Counted from the first letter of the stretch, positions 1 through 5,734 are shown. The stretch: DNA of 5,734 bases from an uncultured Bacteroidales bacterium (GCA_937884015.1 CALGBV010000200.1:1-5734); one strand, 5' to 3'. The notes: generated by a model not told the origin, from the letters alone. A program made the numbers and translations.

Positions 1-2
1 GG

Positions 3-311
3 AGCGGGGCCCTCTACGGCCACCAGTACGCGTTCGCCAAGGTCGTCAAGGGGCCGGGCGAGGGGAACCGCCTCACGATCCGTGCCGCGGGCAAGCACGT
101 CGAGGTCTGGCTCAACGGCGTGAAGACGGCGGACGGCAACCTCGACGACTGGACGTCGCACGAGAAGAACCCTGACGGCACGTGGATGCCGTCCTACCAG
201 CGCGACCAGGCCGCCTGGAAGGACATCCCGACGACCGGCAAGATCGGCCTCCAGGGCGTCCACGGCAAGACGGGCGTCCGCTTCAAGTACCTGCGGATCC
301 GTCCGCTCTGA
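3..311 (+). CDS. DUF1080 / 3-keto-disaccharide hydrolase-like domain protein, C-terminal fragment
   Basis: Open frame entering from the left edge (first whole codon at 3) and ending at TGA 309-311, giving 102 residues. The end resembles the last strands of the DUF1080 (3-keto-disaccharide hydrolase, concanavalin/LamG-like) fold: GNRLTIRAAGKHVEVWLNGV, an insert rich in D, W and K, then GKIGLQGVHGKTGVRFKYLR closing in RIRPL. The family pattern is 'N-x-hydrophobic-x-h-x-G-x-x-h-x-h-WLNG', then 'G-x-IGLQ-h-G' and a final 'F-x-h-h-x-I-x-x-L'. Proteins of this family are usually secreted or periplasmic and act on sugars; they are numerous in Planctomycetota, Verrucomicrobiota and Lentisphaerota. 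The N-terminal part with any signal peptide is missing, so location and substrate cannot be read. The segment is about 70% GC with strongly GC-ending codons, unlike the central genes, so it probably comes from a different organism. The ATG at 120 is internal and not the start. Family assignment is from motif recognition only. Confidence 0.75.
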   Translation, partial: SGALYGHQYAFAKVVKGPGEGNRLTIRAAGKHVEVWLNGVKTADGNLDDWTSHEKNPDGTWMPSYQRDQAAWKDIPTTGKIGLQGVHGKTGVRFKYLRIRPL

Positions 312-322
312 CAGGATCGGCG

Positions 323-445
323 TCAGGGCGTCCGCGGAGCCGCGGATCGCCATGCGAGGATTGTCATTCCGAAGCGGCGCTTGAAGAGCGTCGAGAGATA
401 GGCGGCGTTGGCGAAGCCGCAGGCGCGGGCGATGGAGGCGGCGAT
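323..445 (-). CDS. AraC-family transcriptional regulator, C-terminal fragment (foreign to lon)
   Basis: The last ~40 codons of the - strand frame ending at TGA (323-325) do not match Lon. They read IARACGFANAAYLSTLFKRR followed by FGMT, the second helix-turn-helix of AraC/XylS regulators (family pattern: hIA-x-x-x-GF-x-x-x-x-YFS-x-x-FK-x-x-x-G-h-TP). AraC proteins use two such HTHs to bind promoters of sugar or stress genes; the effector domain and first HTH are absent here. The stop lies 11 bases from the stop of the DUF1080 gene, so the two are convergent, and both are GC-rich, which suggests they come from one genome. AraC regulators often neighbour carbohydrate genes, which suits a DUF1080 partner. 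The upstream boundary is uncertain: Lon-like residues run to about 395 of the fused frame, and the copies of TCCATCGCC at 428-436 and 440-448 mark the zone of the joint. Confidence 0.7.
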   Translation of the reverse strand: MAASIARACGFANAAYLSTLFKRRFGMTILAWRSAAPRTP

Positions 446-1630
446 GGAAGTCTTGCCGACGCCGGGAGGCCCGACAAGGCAGAGAATGGGGCTTTTCATG
501 TCGCCCTTGAGGCTCAGCACGGCGATGTATTCGACGATGCGTTCCTTGATTTTTTCCATCCCATAGTGGTCTTTGTCTAAGACTTTCTTGGCATGGTCGG
601 GACGCAGGTCGTCTTTGGTATATTCGGCCCAGGGCAAATCGAGCAGCATCTCGGCATAGTTGAGTTCCACGGTGTAATCGGGGGTCTGTGGCGGGGTGCG
701 GCGTATGCGCTCGACACTGCGGTAGAAGGCGTTGTCCACCTCCAGGGGCCAGTGTTTCTTAGACGCACGGTCTAAAAGGTTCTGAACTTCCTGATCGGCA
801 GGAGAGCCGCCCAGTTCGTCCTGAATAACGCGCATCTGCTGGTTGAGGAAATACTCGCGCTGCTGCTTGTCCATATCGACACGCACCTTGCTTTGAATCT
901 GCTGCTTCAGGTCGAGCATCTGCTGTTCGGTAGTCAAAACGCCCAACAAATCGGTTGCCATTTGCGTGATGTCGGTCGATTCAAGCAACATTTGTTTGGT
1001 CGGCAAATCCATTTCCACATTGCTTGCCACAAAATTGACCAAGAAAATCGGGTTGTCGATGCTCTTGATGGCATAGCTCGCCTCTTCCGGCAAATGTTGT
1101 GAACGAGAAATGATTTGTACCGCCAAATCCTTGACAGACTGCGCCAAAGCGATGAATTTTCGTGTATGCGGATAATCCTTAAAATCGGGATATTCAGCCA
1201 CTTTCGCTTTGATATACGGTTCGACCTGAGTTGTCTCAAGCAATTCAAAACGGCGTTTGCCCTGAATGATGACCGTCATATTGCCATCGGGCATCTGAAT
1301 GGTCTTGATGATTTGCGCCACCGTACCTATTTTATATAAGTCGGCCAAAGTGGGTTCCTCGACATTGGAATCCATCTGCGCAACGACGCCGATAGCCTTC
1401 TTTTTCTTGTAATACTCCTTGACCAAACGCACTGATTTGTCGCGGCCAACGGTAATGGGAATCACCACGCCAGGGAAAAGCACCGCATTGCGCAGAGGCA
1501 AAACGGGCAGTTCGTCGGGGACTTCCTCATCCATTCCAAGACGCGCATCTTCAATCGTCAATACAGGTATAAACTCGCTGTTAGCATCAGTCAAATCATT
1601 CATCAGAAATTCATCGTCACGGTATTTCAT
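323..1630 (-). CDS. lon: ATP-dependent protease Lon, N-terminal half; frame runs into an AraC fragment
   Basis: A 435-residue frame, of which residues 1 to about 395 (about 446-1630) are Lon. Lon is a cytoplasmic AAA+ serine protease that unfolds and degrades damaged and regulatory proteins. Visible parts: the LON substrate-binding N domain from about residue 41 (LPVLPLRNAVLFPGVVIPIT); the conserved QREYFLNQQMRVIQDELG at 257-274 in the coiled-coil linker; LLDLPWAEYT at 329-338; and Walker A GPPGVGKTS at 387-395. Family members are about 780-850 residues, so Walker B, the sensors and the Ser-Lys protease domain are all missing. The remaining 40 residues are the HTH of an AraC regulator, so the frame as it stands is a chimera, not a functional fusion. 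The ATG at 1630 gives the N-terminus expected for Bacteroidota Lon (acidic leader before the N domain); no Shine-Dalgarno is visible, which is common in that phylum. A terminator separates it from rpmE2 upstream, and it has its own promoter element at 1686-1693. GC rises from about 43-45% near 1140-1260 to about 55-63% near 600-720. Confidence 0.93.
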   Translation of the reverse strand: MKYRDDEFLMNDLTDANSEFIPVLTIEDARLGMDEEVPDELPVLPLRNAVLFPGVVIPITVGRDKSVRLVKEYYKKKKAIGVVAQMDSNVEEPTLADLYKIGTVAQIIKTIQMPDGNMTVIIQGKRRFELLETTQVEPYIKAKVAEYPDFKDYPHTRKFIALAQSVKDLAVQIISRSQHLPEEASYAIKSIDNPIFLVNFVASNVEMDLPTKQMLLESTDITQMATDLLGVLTTEQQMLDLKQQIQSKVRVDMDKQQREYFLNQQMRVIQDELGGSPADQEVQNLLDRASKKHWPLEVDNAFYRSVERIRRTPPQTPDYTVELNYAEMLLDLPWAEYTKDDLRPDHAKKVLDKDHYGMEKIKERIVEYIAVLSLKGDMKSPILCLVGPPGVGKTSIAASIARACGFANAAYLSTLFKRRFGMTILAWRSAAPRTP

Positions 1631-1685
1631 AGACTATCGGTTTAGTGCCAAAATGTCAGTAATCTGTTCTTAATAATTGCGGCGG

Positions 1686-1713
1686 CAAAAATAGCAAATA
1701 ATATGCCACCAAA
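1686..1713 (-). promoter_or_regulatory. Probable Bacteroidota-type promoter for lon
   Basis: Read on the - strand, TATTTTTG (1693 down to 1686) matches the Bacteroidota -7 consensus TAnnTTTG. A TTTG (1713 down to 1710) lies 16 bases upstream, shorter than the usual ~19-21, so the -33 assignment is weak. Transcription would start near 1680 and give a leader of about 50 bases before the lon ATG at 1630. The site lies just downstream of the rpmE2 terminator, consistent with separate lon transcription. Confidence 0.5.
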
Positions 1714-1745
1714 TAAAAAAAGCCCCTGCACGCAGGAGCTTTTTT
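1714..1745 (-). terminator. Rho-independent terminator after rpmE2
   Basis: The sequence AGCCCCTGCACGCAGGAGCT (1721-1740) folds as a hairpin: AGC pairs with GCT and CCTG pairs with CAGG, with one C/A mismatch and a four-base loop. It is flanked by an A-run (1714-1721) and a T-run (1740-1745). On the - strand it ends in a T-run about 20 bases past the rpmE2 stop, the expected place for that gene's terminator. The flanking runs would allow it to work in both directions, but no + strand gene ends here. Confidence 0.85.
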
Positions 1746-1764
1746 CTTAAATGCTGATAGAAAC

Positions 1765-2034
1765 TTATTTAGCTTCCTTCTTTTCCAAGAACTTCTTGTA
1801 CTTGTTGTTGAATTTATCAACGCGACCAGCTGAGTCGACGAGCTTCATCTTACCAGTGTAGAATGGATGTGATGCACTGGAGATTTCGAGTTTTACCAAT
1901 GGGTATTCGTTACCGTCTTCCCAAGTAATGGTATCCTTTGTGTTGATTGTTGAACGAGACATGAACATGTAGTCATTCGACATATCTTTGAAAACAACCA
2001 GACGATAATTCTTTGGGTGAATGTCTTTTTTCAT
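1765..2034 (-). CDS. rpmE2: 50S ribosomal protein L31, type B
   Basis: A complete 89-residue protein starting MKKDIHPKNYRLVVFKDMSN and containing SSASHPFYTGKMKLVDSAGR, the hallmark of type B L31; the end is basic and lysine-rich (KKFLEKKEAK). L31 binds the large subunit and bridges it to the 30S head. The protein has no cysteine, so it is the zinc-free (C-) form that lacks the CxxC zinc ribbon of type A L31. The length fits the type B family (about 80-95). The start at 2034 is supported by a good Shine-Dalgarno, AAGGAAG (2047 down to 2041), six bases upstream, unusual in Bacteroidota but common for ribosomal protein genes. It is monocistronic: its own promoter lies upstream and a hairpin terminator follows. 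In many bacteria type B L31 is repressed by Zur; I see no clear operator here. Confidence 0.97.
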   Translation of the reverse strand: MKKDIHPKNYRLVVFKDMSNDYMFMSRSTINTKDTITWEDGNEYPLVKLEISSASHPFYTGKMKLVDSAGRVDKFNNKYKKFLEKKEAK

Positions 2035-2063
2035 CGCTTACTTCCTTTTTAATTTTGAGTGTG

Positions 2064-2094
2064 CAAAAGTACAACATTTTATTGAACTGGCAAA
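2064..2094 (-). promoter_or_regulatory. Bacteroidota promoter for rpmE2 (-33 TTTG, -7 TACTTTTG)
   Basis: On the - strand TTTG (2094 down to 2091) is followed after 19 bases by TACTTTTG (2071 down to 2064). Both boxes and the spacing match the primary sigma consensus of Bacteroidota (TTTG-N19-21-TAnnTTTG). The start of transcription would fall near 2057, leaving a leader of about 22 bases that contains the AAGGAAG ribosome binding site. This is the strongest promoter match in the window, fitting a highly expressed ribosomal gene. Confidence 0.8.
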
Positions 2095-2155
2095 TACTTT
2101 TGGAATATTTTTTTTCAGAGGGCTTTATCGCCTGATTTTGCTTGCATAATTTGAC

Positions 2156-2163
2156 TATCTTTG
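2156..2163 (+). promoter_or_regulatory. -7 promoter element for aroE-tex (TATCTTTG)
   Basis: TATCTTTG matches the Bacteroidota -7 consensus TAnnTTTG on the + strand. A TTTG at 2137-2140 is only 15 bases upstream, so the -33 box is poor or displaced. Transcription would begin near 2170, about 10 bases before the aroE ATG, giving an almost leaderless message with no Shine-Dalgarno. Its position also argues against starting aroE at the in-frame TTG at 2142, which lies upstream of the promoter box. Confidence 0.6.
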
Positions 2164-2180
2164 CCAAAATTTTCAAGCCA

Positions 2181-2912
2181 ATGCGACTTTTCGGACTTAT
2201 CGGGCATCCGCTCAAGCACTCATTTTCAAAGGATTTCTTCAATGAGAAATTCCAATACGAAGGCTTAGACTGCCGTTATCAGAATTTCGACATGAAATCC
2301 ATCGACGAAATTACACCTATTATTAATAAGTATCCCGAACTTTGCGGTCTCAACGTGACCATTCCTTACAAGGAAGCCATCCTTCCCTATTTGGATGAAA
2401 TCGACGGGACTGCCAAGGAAATCGGCGCCGTGAACGTGGTGAAAATCAAGGACGGAAAGCTGAAAGGCTACAACACTGATGCATACGGCTTCAACATTCT
2501 GTTGGAAAGAGCCTTAAAAGGTCAGCCGATTGAAAATGCACTGGTCCTTGGTACGGGCGGCGCTTCAAAAGCGGTGCAATACATACTGAAACAGAGGCAG
2601 ATACCCTACTCCATCGTCAGCCGTTTCCCCGAAAAAGGCGATTTCACCTACGACACGCTGAGTGATGAAATGCTCCGGAAAAGTCTGCTCATCATCAACG
2701 CAACACCTTTGGGCATGGCTCCGAAAATTGAGGATTTCCCCGAAATCAATTATCAGGCATTAGGCAAAAAACACATTCTCATCGATTTAATCTACAATCC
2801 GAAGCAAACCGCTTTCATGGAATTGGGCAAGACTTGGGGCGCAAAAGTTTACAACGGGATGCAGATGCTGGAAGAACAAGCCAAGAAATCGTGGGAAATC
2901 TGGAACGAATAA
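2181..2912 (+). CDS. aroE: Shikimate dehydrogenase (NADP+)
   Basis: A complete 243-residue protein. AroE reduces 3-dehydroshikimate to shikimate with NADPH, the fourth step of the chorismate pathway, in the cytoplasm. Substrate-site motifs: HSFS at 13-16 (Ser14, Ser16), GLNVTIPYKEAI with catalytic Lys64, GAVN with Asn85, and GYNTDAYGF with catalytic Asp100. The cofactor domain has the glycine-rich loop GTGGASKA (124-131), SRF at 147-149 where NADP-dependent members carry an Arg that reads the phosphate, and NATPLGM (173-179). NGMQMLEEQ (225-233) supplies the conserved Gln near the substrate. The start at ATG 2181 gives the family N-terminus MRLFGLIGHPLKHSFS; an extension to TTG 2142 would add 13 unrelated residues and cross the promoter. 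The length is slightly short of E. coli AroE (272) but usual for Bacteroidota. The stop is 12 bases from tex, with no terminator between. Confidence 0.97.
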   Translation: MRLFGLIGHPLKHSFSKDFFNEKFQYEGLDCRYQNFDMKSIDEITPIINKYPELCGLNVTIPYKEAILPYLDEIDGTAKEIGAVNVVKIKDGKLKGYNTDAYGFNILLERALKGQPIENALVLGTGGASKAVQYILKQRQIPYSIVSRFPEKGDFTYDTLSDEMLRKSLLIINATPLGMAPKIEDFPEINYQALGKKHILIDLIYNPKQTAFMELGKTWGAKVYNGMQMLEEQAKKSWEIWNE

Positions 2913-2924
2913 ACAATTGAAACT

Positions 2925-5057
2925 ATGGATTTTAGCACACAGATAGCGCAAGAACTGAATCTTTCAGGTTTTCACGTCGCTAATGTCATAAGGCTTTTTG
3001 ACGACGGCGCAACCATTCCTTTCATCGCCCGTTACCGCAAGGAAATGACCGGTTCGATGAACGAAGAAGTGATTGCTGCCATTCAAAAACGTCTGGAACA
3101 ACTCACCGAATTGCAGAAACGCAAGGAAAGCGTCATCAGTTCCATCCGTGAGCAAGGCAAACTAACCGATGAGTTGGAACAGAAAATACTGAACGCCACG
3201 ACTTTACAAGAAGTCGAAGACCTTTATCTTCCCTACAAGCCGAAACGTCGCACCCGCGCTGCCATCGCACGCGAAAAAGGCCTCGAGCCATTGGCTGCAC
3301 AAATCATGGCACAAAACGTCGATTTCGTCGACAAAATCGCACGTCGCTATGTAGACGCAAACAAAGGTGTGAACGATGTCAATGAAGCCATTGAAGGTGC
3401 CAAAGACATTATGGCGGAATGGATTTCGGAAAACATCGCCGGACGCAACCGCATTCGCAAGATTTACCACATGCAAGGCGCCATCACCTCAAAAGTGGTG
3501 AAAGGCAAAGAAGAAGACGGCAAGACCTACCAGCAGTATTTCGACTTCAGCGAACCGATTTCCGAAGCGCCATCACACCGCATTTTGGCTTTGTTCCGCG
3601 CCGAAGAGGAAGGTATGTTGAAAGTGAAGATTGATGTCGATGATGATTTTGTGCTCAATTCGTTGGACAGCATTTTCCTGAAAAACGACAACGAAGCCTC
3701 TGAAATCGTGCAAGATGCCATCAGCGATTCGTGGAAACGGCTGCTTGAACCATCGATAGAAACCGAAATCCGCACCTATTACAAGGAAAAAGCTGACGAA
3801 ACCGCCATCAAGGTCTTTGCCGAAAACCTCAAGCAGTTGCTTCTGGCTTCGCCTATGGGTCAAAAACGCGTTCTTGCCATCGACCCGGGTTTCCGCACAG
3901 GCTGCAAAGTGGTAGTACTCAGTGAGACAGGCGCTTTGCTGCATAACGAGACCATCTACCCTCACCCGCCAAAATCCGACACTGTCGGCGCCATGCGCAA
4001 AATCAAGAGTCTGGTGGATGCCTACCGCATCAAGGTCATCGCCATTGGCAACGGCACGGCAGGACGCGAGACTGAAGATTTCATCAAATCCATTAAATTC
4101 GACCGCGACATTATGGCTGTGATGGTTAGCGAAAGCGGGGCTTCGGTCTATTCGGCCTCAAAAATCGCCCGTGACGAATTTCCCGATTACGACATCACCG
4201 TGCGCGGTGCGGTCAGCATTGGCCGCCGCCTGATGGACCCTTTGGCCGAGTTGGTGAAAATCGACCCGAAATCCATTGGAGTCGGTCAGTATCAGCATGA
4301 TGTCAATCAAAAACTTTTGGGCGAAAGCCTCGACCAAGTGGTTGAAAGTTGCGTGAATGCCGTCGGCGTGGAACTGAATACAGCCAGCCAGCAATTGCTT
4401 TCGTACGTCAGTGGCGTCGGTCCGCAATTAGCCTACAACATCATCGCCTACCGCGAAGAAACGGGCGGATTCACCAACCGCAAACAGTTGCTCAACGTGC
4501 CGCGTTTGGGTAACAAGGCCTACGAACAATGCGCCGGTTTCCTACGCATCCACAATGGCGAAAATCCGCTTGACCAAAGTGCCGTTCATCCCGAAAGTTA
4601 CCACATCGTGGAAAAGATGGCCAAGAAACTGAATGTCAAGGTGAAAGACCTCATCGGGAACAAGGATTTGATTGCACAAATCAATGCGAAAGACTTTGTG
4701 GAAAACGATTTCGGCATTGAAACGGTCAATGATATTTTAAACGAATTGGAGAAACCAGGCCGCGACCCAAGAAAGACTTTCGAAGCCTTTGAGTTTGACA
4801 AGAACATTCGTACAATCAACGATTTACGCATCGGCATGGTGCTAAATGGCATCGTCACCAACATTACCGCTTTCGGCGCTTTCGTCGACATAGGCGTGCA
4901 TCAGGACGGACTGGTTCACATCAGCCAAATGTGCGACAGATACATCAAAGACCCAAACGAAGTCGTTCATCTGAACCAAAAAGTTAGGGTTATGGTCAGC
5001 GATGTCGATGTCAGCAGAAACCGAATCAGCCTGACGATGAGAAATATTGCATCGTAG
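2925..5057 (+). CDS. tex: Tex family RNA-binding protein (YqgF/HhH/S1)
   Basis: A complete 710-residue protein with full Tex architecture. It has a helical N-terminal region (about 1-310, with GATIPFIARYRKEMTG near 28-43 and EDLYLPYKPKRRTRA near 97-111), a YqgF/RNase H-like domain (about 314-450, starting VLAIDPGFRTGCK with Asp320), a helix-hairpin-helix region (about 488-560, SGVGPQLAYNI at 496-506 and LLNVPRLGNKAYEQCAGF) and a C-terminal S1 domain (about 636-706, GMVLNGIVTNITAFGAFVDI then DGLVHISQM). Tex is a conserved cytoplasmic nucleic-acid-binding protein related to eukaryotic Spt6. It has been linked to toxin gene expression in Bordetella and to fitness elsewhere, but its exact role is not settled. 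Proteobacterial Tex is about 770-785 residues; about 710 is normal in Bacteroidota. The start at 2925 matches the family N-terminus; there is no Shine-Dalgarno and no separate promoter in the 12-base gap after aroE, so the two genes are probably co-transcribed. Confidence 0.96.
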   Translation: MDFSTQIAQELNLSGFHVANVIRLFDDGATIPFIARYRKEMTGSMNEEVIAAIQKRLEQLTELQKRKESVISSIREQGKLTDELEQKILNATTLQEVEDLYLPYKPKRRTRAAIAREKGLEPLAAQIMAQNVDFVDKIARRYVDANKGVNDVNEAIEGAKDIMAEWISENIAGRNRIRKIYHMQGAITSKVVKGKEEDGKTYQQYFDFSEPISEAPSHRILALFRAEEEGMLKVKIDVDDDFVLNSLDSIFLKNDNEASEIVQDAISDSWKRLLEPSIETEIRTYYKEKADETAIKVFAENLKQLLLASPMGQKRVLAIDPGFRTGCKVVVLSETGALLHNETIYPHPPKSDTVGAMRKIKSLVDAYRIKVIAIGNGTAGRETEDFIKSIKFDRDIMAVMVSESGASVYSASKIARDEFPDYDITVRGAVSIGRRLMDPLAELVKIDPKSIGVGQYQHDVNQKLLGESLDQVVESCVNAVGVELNTASQQLLSYVSGVGPQLAYNIIAYREETGGFTNRKQLLNVPRLGNKAYEQCAGFLRIHNGENPLDQSAVHPESYHIVEKMAKKLNVKVKDLIGNKDLIAQINAKDFVENDFGIETVNDILNELEKPGRDPRKTFEAFEFDKNIRTINDLRIGMVLNGIVTNITAFGAFVDIGVHQDGLVHISQMCDRYIKDPNEVVHLNQKVRVMVSDVDVSRNRISLTMRNIAS

Positions 5058-5073
5058 AATTAAAATAAACTCC

Positions 5074-5081
5074 TATTTTTG
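5074..5081 (+). promoter_or_regulatory. -7 promoter element for the outer membrane protein gene
   Basis: TATTTTTG matches TAnnTTTG and lies 26 bases before the ATG at 5108, just after the tex stop. No well-spaced TTTG is visible; the nearest TTG ends at 5049, 24 bases upstream. Transcription would start near 5088 with a leader of about 20 bases. The site suggests the envelope gene is transcribed apart from aroE-tex, although no terminator hairpin is visible between tex and this gene. Confidence 0.5.
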
Positions 5082-5107
5082 CCGTTTAGAACACAAATCA
5101 TCACAAC

Positions 5108-5467
5108 ATGAGAACACGCAAACTCGTAATAATTGCACTTGCATTATTGATTATCACGCCATTAAGCTCGCTGAAGGCACAAATCATCAAAGGTGAAGTC
5201 TTCCTTGGCGGCAATGCCTGTCAGGTCGACGGCGACGAATGTTTCGGCTACAAGAAGTTCGGCGTCCATGCGGGAGTAGGCGCATTGATACCCATCACCA
5301 ATTTCATGGACGTCGGTTTCGAATTGCTTTACAGTCAGAAAGGCGCTCACAAACGCGATTCGATATATTACAACAGCAGTCTGACAGGTTCTTATAAACT
5401 GAAACATATTCCTATCCTAGAACATAACAATTATATTTCTAGATACAGTTTTTTTAAATTCTTCTAA
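5108..5467 (+). CDS. Outer-membrane beta-barrel (porin-like) protein, N-terminal fragment
   Basis: The frame codes for 119 residues, but only about the first 97-100 look native. A Sec signal peptide is clear: MRTR, then the hydrophobic stretch LVIIALALLIITPL, then SSLKA with probable cleavage before Gln25. The next part, GEVFLGGNACQVDGDECFGY then KKFGVHAGVGALIPITNFMD and VGFELLYSQKGA, shows the alternating pattern of the first strands of Bacteroidota outer-membrane beta-barrel proteins (OMP_b-brl / PorT-like 'porin family'). These are usually about 180-250 residues, and the next strand normally follows a 'YKLKL-x-YIE-h-P' type segment. Here the frame reaches GSYKLK (about 5386-5403), then changes to residues rich in I, N, Y and F and stops at 5465-5467 inside AT-rich DNA. 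I read this as a gene cut by the assembly joint. Ligand or transport role cannot be told. Confidence 0.7.
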   Translation: MRTRKLVIIALALLIITPLSSLKAQIIKGEVFLGGNACQVDGDECFGYKKFGVHAGVGALIPITNFMDVGFELLYSQKGAHKRDSIYYNSSLTGSYKLKHIPILEHNNYISRYSFFKFF

Positions 5468-5506
5468 TCTTTTATCTACTTCTACTTTTAAACTATTTGC
5501 ATTCAT
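5417..5506 (-). CDS. Possible N-terminus of an unidentified gene in the AT-rich segment
   Basis: A - strand frame of 29 codons from ATG (5506 down to 5504): MNANSLKVEVDKRLEEFKKT followed by VSRNIIVMF and TAG (5417-5419). The charged, heptad-like pattern (VEVDKRLEEFKK) looks like a real helical protein start and is far less AT-biased than the DNA upstream. The stop lies within about 15 bases of the apparent joint with the Bacteroidota sequence, so the frame may be cut short by the joint. The A-rich stretch before the ATG (AAAAAGATAAAAAAAA) offers no clear Shine-Dalgarno. I do not recognise the family. It could belong to a low-GC bacterium, a phage or an AT-rich eukaryote, or be chance. Confidence 0.35.
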   Translation of the reverse strand: MNANSLKVEVDKRLEEFKKTVSRNIIVMF

Positions 5507-5734
5507 TTTTTTTTATCTTTTTAAAATAATTGTTAAAAATATAAATTTATAATTTTTATATTTTAAATATTACAATAGGAAATATAAATATCAAAATAAT
5601 CATAATGATATTAACAATTATATATTAAAGAATACTATATAAAAATATTATTATTAACATCATATTATTACAATAAGATTTATTCTTATTCTTCTTATAT
5701 TTTCATTATAAAAAATATATTTTATTTAAAAGCT
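5507..5734. other. Gene-free, extremely AT-rich tail (about 91% AT)
   Basis: By count, about 21 of these 228 bases are G or C. No long frame is open on either strand. Short A and T runs and TTATTATTAAC-type words are frequent, but I see no tandem repeat, tRNA or stable hairpin. The composition is unlike the 43-63% GC of the centre and resembles intergenic DNA of a very AT-rich genome, such as a low-GC bacterium, an organelle, or an AT-rich eukaryote like anaerobic gut fungi. It lies upstream of the possible - strand gene start at 5506, so it would be that gene's 5' region. Confidence 0.7.

Noticed and set aside
331..346. Palindrome TCCGCGGAGCCGCGGA as a terminator between the convergent genes
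   Set aside because: It lies inside the AraC C-terminal coding region, has no T-run, and such palindromes arise easily in 70% GC DNA.
323..1630. A novel Lon-AraC fusion regulator-protease
   Set aside because: The Lon part stops just after Walker A, lacks the rest of the ATPase and the protease domain, and the AraC part is only one HTH from DNA of very different GC. An assembly joint explains this better.
2142..2180. TTG start extending aroE by 13 residues
   Set aside because: The added residues do not match AroE and cover the promoter -7 box; ATG 2181 gives the standard N-terminus.
1973..2242. Minus-strand 89-codon frame overlapping rpmE2 and the start of aroE
   Set aside because: It overlaps two well-supported genes and both promoters in another frame, and its peptide resembles no known family.
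3204..3965. Several open minus-strand frames within tex
   Set aside because: They are antisense shadows of a long conserved + strand gene, without promoters or recognisable domains.
5507..5734. AT-rich tail as a replication origin or a CRISPR leader
   Set aside because: No DnaA-box cluster, iterons or direct repeats with spacers are visible, and the composition change coincides with a joint.

Overview
The window reads as a metagenome-derived contig from a member of the Bacteroidota (probably order Bacteroidales), with foreign sequence joined at both ends. The middle part (about 445 to about 5400) has moderate GC, 43-63% in the 60-base blocks I counted. It carries genes with Bacteroidota-type proteins and -7 promoter elements of the TAnnTTTG type. 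The first ~430 bases are about 70% GC and the last ~230 bases only about 9% GC. Three such different compositions in under 6 kb, with each change cutting through a gene, point to a chimeric assembly of three genomes and not to one exotic locus.

Layout. Bases 1-311 hold the C-terminal end of a DUF1080 / 3-keto-disaccharide hydrolase-like (LamG-fold) protein on the + strand. Facing it across 11 bases is the last part of an AraC-family regulator on the - strand (323 to about 445). That fragment runs in frame into the N-terminal ~395 residues of Lon protease (start at 1630, - strand), and Lon is cut just after its Walker A motif. Upstream of lon on the same strand are a rho-independent terminator (1714-1745) and rpmE2 (type B ribosomal protein L31, 1765-2034). 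A divergent intergenic region of 146 bases follows, with a clear promoter for rpmE2 and one for aroE. On the + strand aroE (shikimate dehydrogenase, 2181-2912) and tex (S1/YqgF RNA-binding protein, 2925-5057) are 12 bases apart and form a likely operon. A further promoter element lies before the start of an outer-membrane beta-barrel gene (5108). Its reading frame leaves Bacteroidota-like sequence near 5400 and stops in AT-rich DNA. That AT-rich end holds the first 29 codons of an unidentified - strand ORF and a gene-free stretch of about 91% AT.

The central genes are housekeeping: protein quality control (Lon), translation (L31), aromatic amino acid synthesis (AroE), RNA/transcription-related functions (Tex) and an envelope protein. 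I find no evidence of a new biological system. The most notable features are the two joints, one of which makes a false but uninterrupted Lon-AraC fusion ORF.
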